A stretch of DNA of 15,536 nt, from the NCBI GenBank assembly GCA_026389745.1, contig JAPLHG010000113.1, positions 1,190-16,725 on the forward strand. The letters run 5' to 3'. The position numbers and the translations under genes were made by a program. Source of the DNA: Chloroflexota bacterium (GTDB taxonomy: Bacteria > Chloroflexota > Dehalococcoidia > Dehalococcoidales > Fen-1064). Under the pieces are notes generated by a model. That model searched no databases. It was not told the origin of the DNA and saw only the letters and a program-made list of their open reading frames with translations. Below, in pieces: positions 1-6,406 of the stretch (the first letter of the stretch is position 1; every line of letters starts with the position of its first letter).

Positions 1-925
1 GGGTTATTCTATTCTTAATGAAAATTCTAAATCGGCTACCAGAACTAGACACCGGGGGTGTTCGATTTACTTCAAAGCTTGGGGCGAGGAAAGACTCGAT
101 AGCTTCACCCACAAGTTCAATATCCTCAATATGATATGTTCCTAGCCCTGCCTTCTCACCAGGTCTGAATGTCGGTACAATTTCGGGATTAAGATCAATT
201 ATTCTACAAGCTGTTGCATCTAGAGCTACGGGATCGATGGATAGCAACAAAACACTTAACTGTTTCAACTTTCCGCTTCTCGGACCGTTGCCTTCCATGG
301 CCATGACGCCGTCCATAACATAAAGACGAGATTTGATGAGGGTATTTAAATCAACAAGCATGGTCGCGAAATCATAAGGGTCCGGCAGTTTAACGTGGTA
401 CTGGCTTTTCAGAAGGCCGGGTACGCACCCAAACTGGTTCTTTACTGCGCCAGTGAATCGAACAAGCCCGTGTGTTTTGAGCTTGGGTAGACTCACTAGG
501 CCATCGCTGTCTAGGACGCCATTGGCAATGACGAATTTCTTCACTAACAGGGCATCCTTATGACTAACTGGCCTGCCAGAATCAAAATCGGACAAAATAA
601 ACCCCAGTTCGTCGCCGACCTGTTTGAGGCCAGACCTTCTCAAATTCGGCTCCGATTTGCCAAAACCTGGGGAGTCACCATAATAGACGCTGGCCCCCGC
701 CTCTTTAAGTAATTTACCCACAGCTCTAAATACTGCCGGATGTGTGGTTACACCCTTGTCGGGATCTGTACCAATAAGGATATTAGGTTTCATGACTATT
801 CTTTCACCGGGTTTTGCGAATACGGAAATGCCACCTAGAAGGTCAATCCCTCTCTTGATAGCCTTGAGCACCTGATCTTCGTCATATGTATCGCATCTTA
901 TTACAGCGACCTTGGTCTTGTTCAT
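1..925 (-). CDS. DUF362 domain-containing protein, C-terminus beyond window
   Basis: The open frame begins at an ATG (923-925) and runs without a stop off the left edge, giving 308 visible residues. The N-terminus reads MNKTKVAVIRCDTYDEDQVL. Family hallmarks are a KPN motif (about residues 46-48), GVTTHPAVFRAVGKLLKEAG (about 58-77), a GDSPG loop (about 82-86), and a later PKLKTH segment followed by GAVKNQFGCVPG. DUF362 proteins are cytoplasmic, of uncertain activity, and often carry a C-terminal 4Fe-4S ferredoxin domain. The visible part ends just past the DUF362 core, so such a domain could lie outside the window. A purine-rich GAGAGAAG sits upstream of the start as a weak ribosome-binding site. 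The frame is intact. The family is clear; the function is not known. Confidence 0.85.
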   Translation of the reverse strand, partial: MNKTKVAVIRCDTYDEDQVLKAIKRGIDLLGGISVFAKPGERIVMKPNILIGTDPDKGVTTHPAVFRAVGKLLKEAGASVYYGDSPGFGKSEPNLRRSGLKQVGDELGFILSDFDSGRPVSHKDALLVKKFVIANGVLDSDGLVSLPKLKTHGLVRFTGAVKNQFGCVPGLLKSQYHVKLPDPYDFATMLVDLNTLIKSRLYVMDGVMAMEGNGPRSGKLKQLSVLLLSIDPVALDATACRIIDLNPEIVPTFRPGEKAGLGTYHIEDIELVGEAIESFLAPSFEVNRTPPVSSSGSRFRIFIKNRIT

Positions 926-948
926 GATTTCTTCTCTCTAACTCATAG

Positions 949-977
949 ACTATATTCATCATAACATCGACAGTAAA
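949..977 (-). promoter_or_regulatory. Candidate sigma70 promoter for the DUF362 gene
   Basis: Read on the minus strand, TTTACT (972-977) and TATAGT (949-954) are separated by 17 bp. They match the -35 and -10 consensus at 4 of 6 and 5 of 6 positions. The distance to the ATG at 925 leaves a leader of roughly 15-20 nt. The case rests on motif match only. Confidence 0.4.
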
Positions 978-1197
978 CCGAATCTAAAAATGAACTGTAT
1001 CTGAACGGTCATACAGCTTTCGCAGTTTTGTGTCCATTAATTAACAGAAACCATTTTGTTTGACGTTATTTTTGTGGCGATTTTACGGGGATCGAAACCA
1101 CATTTTGTCAGAAAAACTAAATTTATTACTAATGGAATAATGGCATCCAGCTTTCACCAGACTCCCCATTTCAATTTACCCGAAGCTAAAATTTTAT

Positions 1198-1217
1198 TAC
1201 CGCTGCACAATCATCAC
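1198..1217 (+). repeat. Degenerate copy of the dnaN-end repeat
   Basis: TACCGCTGCACAATCATCAC matches the 20-bp repeat TACCATTGCACAAACATCGG at 15 of 20 positions. It lies 49 bp before the exact copy and, like it, follows an AT-rich AAA(T)TTTATTAC word. It could be a second, older attachment-site scar. It could also be chance in an AT-rich context. Confidence 0.35.
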
Positions 1218-1238
1218 CCAGAAGACTGTTTGAATTCA

Positions 1239-1291
1239 AAATTTATTACCATTGCACAAACATCGGATGTATGTTAACCCATAATAAATTT
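1239..1291. repeat. 10-bp inverted repeat enclosing the left 20-bp core
   Basis: AAATTTATTA at 1239-1248 is the exact reverse complement of TAATAAATTT at 1282-1291. The two arms enclose 33 bp containing nearly all of the repeat core at 1247-1266. The 53-bp span is similar to a serine-recombinase attachment site. It also lies about 35 bp past the end of the minus-strand dedA-like gene, so a transcriptional role is possible. Confidence 0.45.
1247..1266 (+). repeat. Left copy of 20-bp direct repeat (att-like core)
   Basis: TACCATTGCACAAACATCGG is identical, in the same orientation, to 3501-3520, where it forms the last codons of dnaN read antisense. Identity stops abruptly on both sides. The two copies are 2254 bp apart. 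Together with the recombinase remnant beside the right copy, this suggests an integration scar. Confidence 0.6.
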
Positions 1292-1325
1292 CGATATACC
1301 AGAAGTGTATTTTGTCCATACCTGG

Positions 1326-1976
1326 CTACTGCTTTTCCTGACTCCGGCTGACTTTGGTAAAATGGCGAACATGGCGGTAGATATAGTAAGCAATCAGAAA
1401 GACAACAATGAGCAGAATCGGAATATCAAAAGGCTTCATCGCCGTCCTGATATCTTCCCAGTGCTCGCCCAGTAAAAATCCGCCGTATGTGAGACCTGTA
1501 CTCCAGATAAATGACCCGATAAATGTGTAGACTGAAAATTTGGCAAAATTCATGCGGGCGATTCCTGCCGGTAAACTGATGAATGTCCTGATTACCGGTA
1601 AAATACGAGAGATGAAGACGGAAATAGTCCCGCGCCTGCTGAACCATGCATCTGCACGGTCCAAGTCATGCCGGGTGATCAGGACATAACGGCCATACTT
1701 CTCCAAGAAAGGGCGTCCGCCTTTGGCTCCCACCCAGTATGCGACCATAGACCCGATGAGATTGCCAAGGGCTCCCAGCGCTCCGCCCATCAGGCAATAG
1801 AGAGGTGATAATCCCTGAGCTTTGACCAGCATCCAACCCGCCAGCGGCATAATCAACTCGCTGGGAACGGGGATACAAGCGCTCTCGACGGCCATTAGCA
1901 GAATTACGCCGGGCCATTGGATGGCATTATAAAGGTCACTAATAATCTGCAGCAGGTACTGCTCGATCGACCCCAT
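1326..1976 (-). CDS. DedA family membrane protein (VTT domain)
   Basis: A 216-residue polytopic inner-membrane protein. DedA proteins belong to the VTT/SNARE-associated superfamily. Members are implicated in undecaprenyl-phosphate or phospholipid flipping and in membrane homeostasis. Seen here are an acidic residue E31 before the re-entrant PVPSE motif (36-40), a glycine-rich helix around 64-84, and the classical SRILPVIRTFISLPAG motif (123-138) with its key arginine and prolines. These are followed by an F..YTFIGSFIW segment (147-158) and a final hydrophobic helix (about 184-200). Length and motifs are normal for the family. The start is the first ATG; no good ribosome-binding site is visible, so a slightly different start is possible. 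Which lipid it handles cannot be told from sequence. Confidence 0.88.
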   Translation of the reverse strand: MGSIEQYLLQIISDLYNAIQWPGVILLMAVESACIPVPSELIMPLAGWMLVKAQGLSPLYCLMGGALGALGNLIGSMVAYWVGAKGGRPFLEKYGRYVLITRHDLDRADAWFSRRGTISVFISRILPVIRTFISLPAGIARMNFAKFSVYTFIGSFIWSTGLTYGGFLLGEHWEDIRTAMKPFDIPILLIVVFLIAYYIYRHVRHFTKVSRSQEKQ

Positions 1977-2372
1977 ATCAGAAGTCTAACAGAACATTTA
2001 GATGAACGCAAAGAAAAAATCGAGTAGCTCATTATTGAAACGTTGTCATTGACTACTATGTCAACAGGCTGAACCTAGCCCACAGTTTAACTTACGTTTC
2101 GATCAATATTGTTCGAAAATAATTCGCATGAGTTTGGGCTCCTCAGGCCTTATCTATTGTCGATATTGTCGGTATCTGACGCTGCATTACGTCAACTTGT
2201 TGAAGACAAGTGGGGTAAATGTACGGTCTGCCCATTTCGATGTCCTAATCATTTCGTCTCAAGAATCACCGATATACGAGGGTTAAGGCCTGGTAAAACA
2301 ACGGTGACTTAACCACAGGCGAAAGAGTTTTAGAATCGCTCTTGGCCTTTTCCTCAATTAGGTAATTTGAAG
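1977..2372. other. Gap between the two VTT genes, no gene recognised
   Basis: A 396-bp stretch with a short plus-strand frame (2109-2312) that resembles no known family; it is probably chance. A perfect palindrome TTGAC-N6-GTCAA lies at 2049-2064, about 75 bp upstream of the first DedA gene. A weak hairpin (AAGAG/CTCTT, about 2323-2343) lies just past the end of the second VTT gene. I see no RNA gene. Confidence 0.4.
2049..2064. promoter_or_regulatory. Operator-like palindrome upstream of dedA-like gene
   Basis: TTGAC (2049-2053) and GTCAA (2060-2064) form a perfect inverted repeat around TACTAT. The minus-strand reading contains TTGACA, but no -10 box lies at normal spacing. It may be a regulator-binding site for the gene starting at 1976, or chance. 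Confidence 0.25.
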
Positions 2373-3014
2373 CTAAGGTATGTTGAAGGCTCCGAAATAC
2401 CTTAATAACGACCCCAGTCCGTAATGACCCAGAAAAGCCAGAGCTAAAAACAGCACGGAATGCCCTAGCCAGCAGGTAATTGCGACTTTCCAAGCCTGAA
2501 CTCGACTAATGCCCATCGTGGCTAGTAGCGGCATTAATAAAGGATTGGGGAAAATTGAAAATAAAAACACCCCCGCAATGCCTCTTCTATTTACAAACCC
2601 CACGACACGGGGTATTTTAATCTTCTGCAGAAACTTGCCCACCGAGCCGGAGTAAATTTTATTAGCAGGGTCTGAGATATTCAAGCTCGGGAGAAAACGC
2701 CGTCCGGTGCGTGCGGTAAAATAAACCAGCATCGAACCAATGGCGGCGCCTAAACCAGCGATAATCCCGATTACGACCGGCTCAAATTTACTTCCGAGTG
2801 TGAATGTCAGCGCCATACAAGGTGTCGGGATAGGTATCGGTGAACCAGCAAGAATAGCTGTTAAAAACAGCCCTAGATAAACCAGAATTTGAAATTGGCT
2901 GAGATATTTCCAATAGCGAATTAACAGAACACACACGCCAATGGTCACACCTATCAGTGCTAACCACACACCACTGTTCAAGAATTTCTTCTTTCTCTCT
3001 ATTTTACTTTCCAT
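2373..3014 (-). CDS. TVP38/TMEM64-like VTT-domain membrane protein
   Basis: A 213-residue membrane protein with a basic N-terminus (ESKIERKKK), a first helix at about 16-33, a second at about 42-57, and a VTT core. The core includes the re-entrant SPIPIPTP motif (58-65), a glycine-rich helix GIIAGLGAAIGSMLVY (83-98), and the FLFSIFPNPLLMPLLATMGI segment (150-169). In the last segment NP replaces the arginine typical of classical DedA proteins, which points to the TVP38/TMEM64 side of the superfamily. The protein probably acts in lipid scrambling or membrane homeostasis; no substrate can be inferred. It shares little with the DedA protein downstream, so the pair is not a recent duplication. 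The start ATG lacks an obvious ribosome-binding site. Confidence 0.8.
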   Translation of the reverse strand: MESKIERKKKFLNSGVWLALIGVTIGVCVLLIRYWKYLSQFQILVYLGLFLTAILAGSPIPIPTPCMALTFTLGSKFEPVVIGIIAGLGAAIGSMLVYFTARTGRRFLPSLNISDPANKIYSGSVGKFLQKIKIPRVVGFVNRRGIAGVFLFSIFPNPLLMPLLATMGISRVQAWKVAITCWLGHSVLFLALAFLGHYGLGSLLRYFGAFNIP

Positions 3015-3284
3015 ATAAAATTGCAGACTTAGGTTTTGATTAAATTATACTATATCGTAATGCTTTCTTAGTACACCAGTTATGTTTGTGGCTTTAATAT
3101 TGGAGTTTGCGATCAAAGCAATTTTATTCCAAGAGATGATAGGTGGATATGGGAAATTTAGGACGTATGAGAAAAAATTAGAAAGAAGCGTACTTTGCCT
3201 TTCGTTGGGTATTTGAAACAGAGAAGTTGAAATTTTAGACCGCTTAAATAATACGAAACGTCTTCACGGTGAAGATTAAGTTAG
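3015..3284. other. AT-rich gap, no gene recognised
   Basis: No frame here encodes a recognisable protein, and stops are frequent in all plus-strand frames. On the minus strand a TATAAT (3044-3049) lies about 30 bp upstream of the second VTT gene, but no matching -35 box is visible. The stretch leads into the recombinase remnant and may be its eroded upstream part. Confidence 0.4.
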
Positions 3285-3525
3285 ATTGAAGACCTGCTGA
3301 AAACTAGAGAACACCTGACAAGCCTGGCAAATGCTAAGGTTAAACTAAGCCAGCTATATGACCGGGTGCTAGAAAATCTTCAACACGGCTCACCGGAGAT
3401 TAAGGCACTTGCCCTAGATGCTCTGGACACCAAAGTCTATGCCAAGGGCACTGACAACATAGAGATCAGAGGCATAATCCCCCTTAGAATTAGCTTTACC
3501 TACCATTGCACAAACATCGGCATGA
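3285..3525 (+). pseudogene. Large serine recombinase, C-terminal remnant (frameshifted)
   Basis: An open stretch just after an in-frame TAG (3282-3284) reads EDLLKTREHLTSLANAKVKL, then SQLYDRVLENLQ and SPEIKALALDALDTKVYA, and ends IEIRGIIPL. This is the pattern of the C-terminal end of large serine recombinases: a coiled-coil-like helix, then an ALDALD..V segment, then a beta-strand ending in G(I/V)IPL. After CTT (3483-3485) one extra base (A3486) breaks the frame. Skipping it gives ELALPTIAQTSA and a TGA at 3523-3525, a typical recombinase ending. The catalytic and zinc-ribbon parts are gone. The last 26 bases overlap the 3' end of dnaN on the other strand, including the 20-bp repeat at 3501-3520. 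It is nonfunctional. Family assignment comes from recalled sequence style, not a search. Confidence 0.7.
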
Positions 3526-4630
3526 CAACATGCAGATAGTTGTCTGTGCCTACTGGCTTGATAACGCCAGGGCTGGAGGGATTGGTCATCTCCAGAGTGA
3601 CTTTCTGCTCTTTCAACACACTGAGTACATCGGTCAGGTACTTACCGTTAAAGGCAATCTTGGCTTCCTGCCCCTCAACGATGGCATCAATCTCACCAAC
3701 ATCGTCACCAAGCTCTTCGGATTTGGACGATACGGTAATCTTGCCCGGCGTCAGTTCACTACCCGGGGTCATTACTAATCTCACGATACCACTACCATCG
3801 CGGGCAAAGATAGAAGCCATTTTACAGGCTCGCAGGAACTCGGTGATATTTACCATTGCCTTCGCGGTAAAACTCTGCGGAATAAGCTGGGTATAGCGCG
3901 GGAAGACGCCCTGAACCAATTGGGACACAAGCTCGGTCTTCTTCAGGTGGAATAGCACCTGGCTCTTATTAGGGTTCACCGTAATGCCAATTGCCTCCTC
4001 ATCATCGCCAATCAATCGGTTCAGTTCATTCAGCGTTCTCGCTGGGATAATAACCTCAGCTTTTTCCTTGACCGCCGTTGCCAGAGGCATCCTGTAAACC
4101 GCCAGACGGAAGCCGTCAGCCGCCGCCAGCGTCACCAGATTACCCTCGAACTGAGCATCTACGCCGGTTAGAACAGGGCGGGATTCCTCTGTCGCCGCCG
4201 CAAACCCAACATCATTGATACCCTGTCGCAGAGCGGCAATCTCCACCTTGGTCTTGATGCCTTCATCGACCTTAGGAATCGGCGGGAAGTCTTTGGCATC
4301 CACACCGCTGATACGTGCTTCATACCGGGCGCATTTCAACTCTAACGTCTTGCCAACTAACTTTATGTCAACTTTTTCCCCGGCAGGCAAGGAGTTGATA
4401 AACTCAGTGAGCAATCGCGCTGGCACCGTAATCGCACCCTCTTCTTCCACCTTGGCACCAATCCAGTGGCTGATTGCCATTTCCAGATTGGTAGCGACCA
4501 GTTTCAGTCGAGATTCATCGGTCGCTAATAACACGTTATTGGTAATCGGTAATGTTGTCCGGGTAGCGACCGCCCTGCCAACAATGCCAAGCCCTTTGCT
4601 CAGATTTTCCTGTAAACATGATAATTTCAT
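3500..4630 (-). CDS. dnaN: DNA polymerase III subunit beta (sliding clamp)
   Basis: The replicative sliding clamp, a ring-shaped dimer that tethers the polymerase and other DNA-handling proteins to DNA. The product is 376 residues, normal for the family, and covers the three clamp domains (about 1-120, 121-250, 251-376). Recognisable pieces are GRAVATRTTLPITNNVLL near the N-terminus, SLPAGEKVDI, the domain-two AATEESRPVLTGV stretch, and the C-terminal HVVMPMFVQW, the clamp signature next to the partner-binding pocket. The longest frame begins at a GTG (4645), but the ATG at 4628-4630 has GGAGAAGAG just upstream and starts with MKLSCLQENL as expected, so I chose it. The stop (3500-3502) and last codons overlap the recombinase remnant on the other strand and are the right copy of the 20-bp repeat. 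The gene itself looks intact. Confidence 0.96.
   Translation of the reverse strand: MKLSCLQENLSKGLGIVGRAVATRTTLPITNNVLLATDESRLKLVATNLEMAISHWIGAKVEEEGAITVPARLLTEFINSLPAGEKVDIKLVGKTLELKCARYEARISGVDAKDFPPIPKVDEGIKTKVEIAALRQGINDVGFAAATEESRPVLTGVDAQFEGNLVTLAAADGFRLAVYRMPLATAVKEKAEVIIPARTLNELNRLIGDDEEAIGITVNPNKSQVLFHLKKTELVSQLVQGVFPRYTQLIPQSFTAKAMVNITEFLRACKMASIFARDGSGIVRLVMTPGSELTPGKITVSSKSEELGDDVGEIDAIVEGQEAKIAFNGKYLTDVLSVLKEQKVTLEMTNPSSPGVIKPVGTDNYLHVVMPMFVQW
3501..3520 (+). repeat. Right copy of 20-bp direct repeat, at dnaN 3' end
   Basis: TACCATTGCACAAACATCGG covers the last six codons of dnaN (antisense) and two bases of its stop. It is identical to 1247-1266. Conserved gene ends are common attachment sites for integrative elements because integration restores the gene. 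The recombinase remnant runs directly into this site. Confidence 0.6.
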
Positions 4631-4668
4631 AATTCTCTTCTCCACTGAATATTAGGGTGTAGTGTAGT

Positions 4669-4697
4669 AGTATATAACAATTGCGGGTGATGTACAA
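4669..4697 (-). promoter_or_regulatory. sigma70-type promoter of dnaN
   Basis: On the minus strand TTGTAC (4692-4697) and TATACT (4669-4674) are separated by exactly 17 bp. The likely transcription start is near 4662, leaving a leader of about 30 nt before the ATG at 4630 with its GGAG. The promoter lies in the gap after rdgB, so dnaN can be expressed independently of it. Confidence 0.65.
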
Positions 4698-4720
4698 GAT
4701 GCTTTTTCGGCGACGCTGTG

Positions 4721-5329
4721 CTAGTATCCCTTTTCTACTATCTTCTGCAATACCAGCCGCGCTTTCTGTGCCGCCCGACCGCGGTGGCTGACCTGATTTT
4801 TCACATCCGGCGGCAATTCTGCCATTGTCTTGCCGAATTCGGAGAAATAAAAAACGGGGTCGTAGCCGAAGCCATGCTCGCCACGTGGTTCAGGAGTAAT
4901 GATGCCATAACATTCACCATCGCAGAATTCCGTATACCCGTCAGGTTTAGCAATGGCAATGACACAGCGAAAATGAGCAGTGCATTTTTCTGCGGGGAAA
5001 TCTTTAAGGCATGATAGAAGATAATTTACCCGTTCTCTATCCGAAGCGTTTTTACCGGCATAGCGGGCAGACATCACACCCGGCTTTCCATCCAGAGCAT
5101 CGACTTCTAACCCAGAATCATCCGCCAGCGAGAGCAGACCACTTTCCTTAGCCAAAGTAACTGCTTTGATTCGGGCATTTTCTTCGTAAGTCTCTCCTGT
5201 CTCCTCAATCACAATTTTAATGCCCAGCTCGGCGGGTATCACCAGTTCAAAAGGAATTCCCCTTAACAGATTCCGGTACTCACGCAGTTTACCGATATTA
5301 TTAGTTGCCAGAAGTAGTTTAGGTTGCAA
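4721..5329 (-). CDS. rdgB: XTP/dITP diphosphatase (non-canonical purine NTP pyrophosphatase)
   Basis: A cytoplasmic Ham1/RdgB-family enzyme that hydrolyses dITP, ITP and XTP to the monophosphate and pyrophosphate, removing deaminated purines before they enter DNA or RNA. With the start used here it has 202 residues, the usual length. Motifs are TNNIGK (9-14), EETGETYEENARIKA (42-56), ADDSG (69-73, metal and catalysis), ARYAG (88-92), GYDPVF (155-160, base recognition) and SHRGRA (181-186). The longest frame would start at 5395, but that codon lies in the -35 box. The TTG at 5327-5329 follows GGAGG by 5 nt and places MQPKLLLATNN exactly as in homologues, so I prefer it. It is followed by dnaN on the same strand. 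Confidence 0.93.
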   Translation of the reverse strand: MQPKLLLATNNIGKLREYRNLLRGIPFELVIPAELGIKIVIEETGETYEENARIKAVTLAKESGLLSLADDSGLEVDALDGKPGVMSARYAGKNASDRERVNYLLSCLKDFPAEKCTAHFRCVIAIAKPDGYTEFCDGECYGIITPEPRGEHGFGYDPVFYFSEFGKTMAELPPDVKNQVSHRGRAAQKARLVLQKIVEKGY

Positions 5330-5366
5330 ATGAGCCTCCAAATATACAAACAGAGATTTTAGTCGC

Positions 5367-5395
5367 AGTTTATCAATTTGGTAGATTAGTGTCAA
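5367..5395 (-). promoter_or_regulatory. sigma70-type promoter of rdgB
   Basis: On the minus strand a perfect TTGACA (5390-5395) and a TAAACT (5367-5372) are spaced by 17 bp. The predicted start near 5360 gives a leader of about 30 nt to the TTG start with its GGAGG. This supports the short form of rdgB, since an upstream start would lie inside the promoter. Confidence 0.65.
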
Positions 5396-5421
5396 ACTTA
5401 GGGACCATATGTCATTCCCAA

Positions 5422-5543
5422 TCTGTCATTCTGACTGAGGTTGCGTCGACCAGACTCTTCGAGGAGTACCCGAAGAGTCTAAAGCCCTTGCCTTTGAGAT
5501 TGCCACATCGTCCCAACCTGCCGGGACTCCTCGCAATGACAGA
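5422..5543. repeat. Dispersed palindromic repeat (MITE/REP-like)
   Basis: A 122-bp unit bounded by a perfect 9-bp inverted repeat, TCTGTCATT (5422-5430) and AATGACAGA (5535-5543). Inside is a perfect 10-bp stem, AGACTCTTCG (5452-5461) with CGAAGAGTCT (5471-5480), around a 9-nt loop, and a smaller TCCC...GGGA pair near 5511-5526. On the minus strand it begins GTCATTGCGAGGAGTCCCG, a start familiar from intergenic repeats seen in many copies in bacterial genomes and often mistranslated as CHCEE-type proteins. A further GTCATT sits at 5411. Copy number in this genome cannot be judged from one window. Confidence 0.7.
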
Positions 5544-5584
5544 ATAACCAAAATTTAACTGTAATCCGAATGAGTTCAGGTAGG

Positions 5585-5665
5585 AGTTCCAGAAGAGGGA
5601 GGGCGAATGTCCTCTCTCGTTTTCCTTTCCCTTCCTTCTCAGGGAGAGGATTAAGGGATGGGTGT
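5585..5665. repeat. Second dispersed-repeat-like block
   Basis: A pyrimidine/purine-skewed block with CCTCTCTC near 5610 pairing with GGGAGAGG near 5642 (one wobble), and CTTTCCCTTCCTTCTC between them. On the minus strand it gives the LNPLPEKEGKGK-type translation often seen from intergenic repeats. Its boundaries are uncertain. Confidence 0.4.
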
Positions 5666-5684
5666 TGTGATGGATTTATTAGCC

Positions 5685-5714
5685 TTGCGGCTTCACAGCT
5701 CACAGTGGTAGAAT
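5685..5714 (+). promoter_or_regulatory. Candidate promoter of the MBL-fold hydrolase
   Basis: TTGCGG (5685-5690) and TAGAAT (5709-5714) are spaced by 18 bp, matching the consensus at 4 and 5 of 6 positions. The leader to the GTG at 5745 would be about 25 nt and contains AAAGGAG. Confidence 0.4.
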
Positions 5715-5744
5715 TCAAATCGGAAAAGATTAAAGGAGTCTGAA

Positions 5745-6371
5745 GTGATTCTGAGAACGCTGGAAGTAGGTCCTCTTACCGCCAATTGCTATATTGTCGG
5801 GGATGAAGCGACCAAGGAAGGAATGGTCATCGACCCTGGCGCTGAGGGTAGCTTTATTCTGAAGCAGGTCGAAACTCTGGGACTAAAAATCAAAACAATT
5901 GCCCTGACGCACAGCCACATCGACCACATCGGCGGGCTGGCAGAAGTCAAAGAGGACACTGGCGCGGAAATTTTTATTCATGAAGTTGAAGCCCCTTCCC
6001 TCCAGAAGCAGCCGCTCCAGATGTTTTTTGCACCACCCTCACACCCAACGCCAAAAGCCGAACGACTTCTCAAAGAAGGGGATGTCATCACCATTGGCAA
6101 GCTGAATTTCAAAGTGCTCCACACGCCGGGACACACCAAGGGCAGCATCTGTCTGGTGGGTGAGGGCATTGTTTTCACCGGAGACACCCTGTTCAATTCC
6201 GGAATTGGCAGGGCTGATTTCCCCGGCTCCAGCTACCCACAGGAAATGGACAGCATACGGAATAAACTGATGACTCTGCCTGAGGACTATGTTATTTATC
6301 CGGGCCACGGACCCGACAGCACTATCGGCGCAGAGCGCAAGGGTAATCCGTTTCTAAATGGAGAGGCGTAG
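5745..6371 (+). CDS. Metallo-beta-lactamase fold hydrolase, glyoxalase II-like
   Basis: A 208-residue cytoplasmic metallohydrolase. The metal ligands are all present: THSHIDH (55-61, giving H56, H58, D60, H61), H130 in HTPGHTKGS, D147 in FTGDTLF, and H188 in YPGHGPDS. The opening segment VGPLTANCYIVGD and the FTGDTLFNSGIGRADFPG stretch place it in the short glyoxalase II-like (YcbL/GloB-related) branch, whose members hydrolyse thioesters or related small substrates. The true substrate is not evident. It lacks the C-terminal domain of full-length glyoxalase II. The start is a GTG preceded by AAAGGAG at 6 nt. It is divergent from rdgB and converges on the translin-family gene. Confidence 0.9.
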   Translation: MILRTLEVGPLTANCYIVGDEATKEGMVIDPGAEGSFILKQVETLGLKIKTIALTHSHIDHIGGLAEVKEDTGAEIFIHEVEAPSLQKQPLQMFFAPPSHPTPKAERLLKEGDVITIGKLNFKVLHTPGHTKGSICLVGEGIVFTGDTLFNSGIGRADFPGSSYPQEMDSIRNKLMTLPEDYVIYPGHGPDSTIGAERKGNPFLNGEA

Positions 6372-6406
6372 AGGAGTATGACACGAACAGAGCGAAACAA
6401 ACAAGG

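Larger units (their letters stand above)
926..1325. other. AT-rich gene-poor gap with remnant repeats
   Basis: This 400-bp stretch between the DUF362 gene and the first DedA gene has no convincing gene. A 73-codon plus-strand frame (1056-1277) has no family resemblance, apart from its tail TIAQTS, which arises from the 20-bp dnaN-end repeat. The gap holds AT-rich words (AAATTTATTAC at 1119-1129, a variant at 1188-1200, and 1239-1249), the 20-bp repeat at 1247-1266, a degenerate second copy at 1198-1217, and a palindrome at 1239-1291. It looks like mobile-element debris. Confidence 0.5.
5396..5744. other. Intergenic region between divergent rdgB and MBL gene
   Basis: This 349-bp gap holds the palindromic repeat at 5422-5543 and a second low-complexity, repeat-like block at about 5585-5665. 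It also holds the candidate promoter for the downstream hydrolase. A 79-codon minus-strand frame across it (5479-5718) is a repeat translation, not a gene. I see no RNA gene. Confidence 0.55.

Noticed and set aside
1056..1277. 73-codon plus-strand open frame as a small gene
   Set aside because: No ribosome-binding site and no family likeness. It spans the AT-rich repeat debris, and its TIAQTS tail comes from the 20-bp repeat.
1024..1324. TTTTGTGTCCAT (1024-1035) and ATTTTGTCCAT (about 1311-1321) as insertion-sequence ends
   Set aside because: The words are similar but in direct, not inverted, orientation, and no transposase fragment lies between them.
2109..2312. 67-codon plus-strand frame with a CTVCPFRC motif, possible small zinc protein
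   Set aside because: The cysteine spacing suggested a zinc knuckle, but there is no ribosome-binding site or recognisable family.
4215..4655. 146-codon plus-strand frame opposite dnaN
   Set aside because: Shadow of the strongly conserved dnaN coding strand; low-complexity composition and no known family.
5479..5718. 79-codon minus-strand frame between rdgB and the hydrolase
   Set aside because: Its FCHCEESRQ and LNPLPEKEGKG stretches are translations of dispersed intergenic repeats, a well-known source of false genes.
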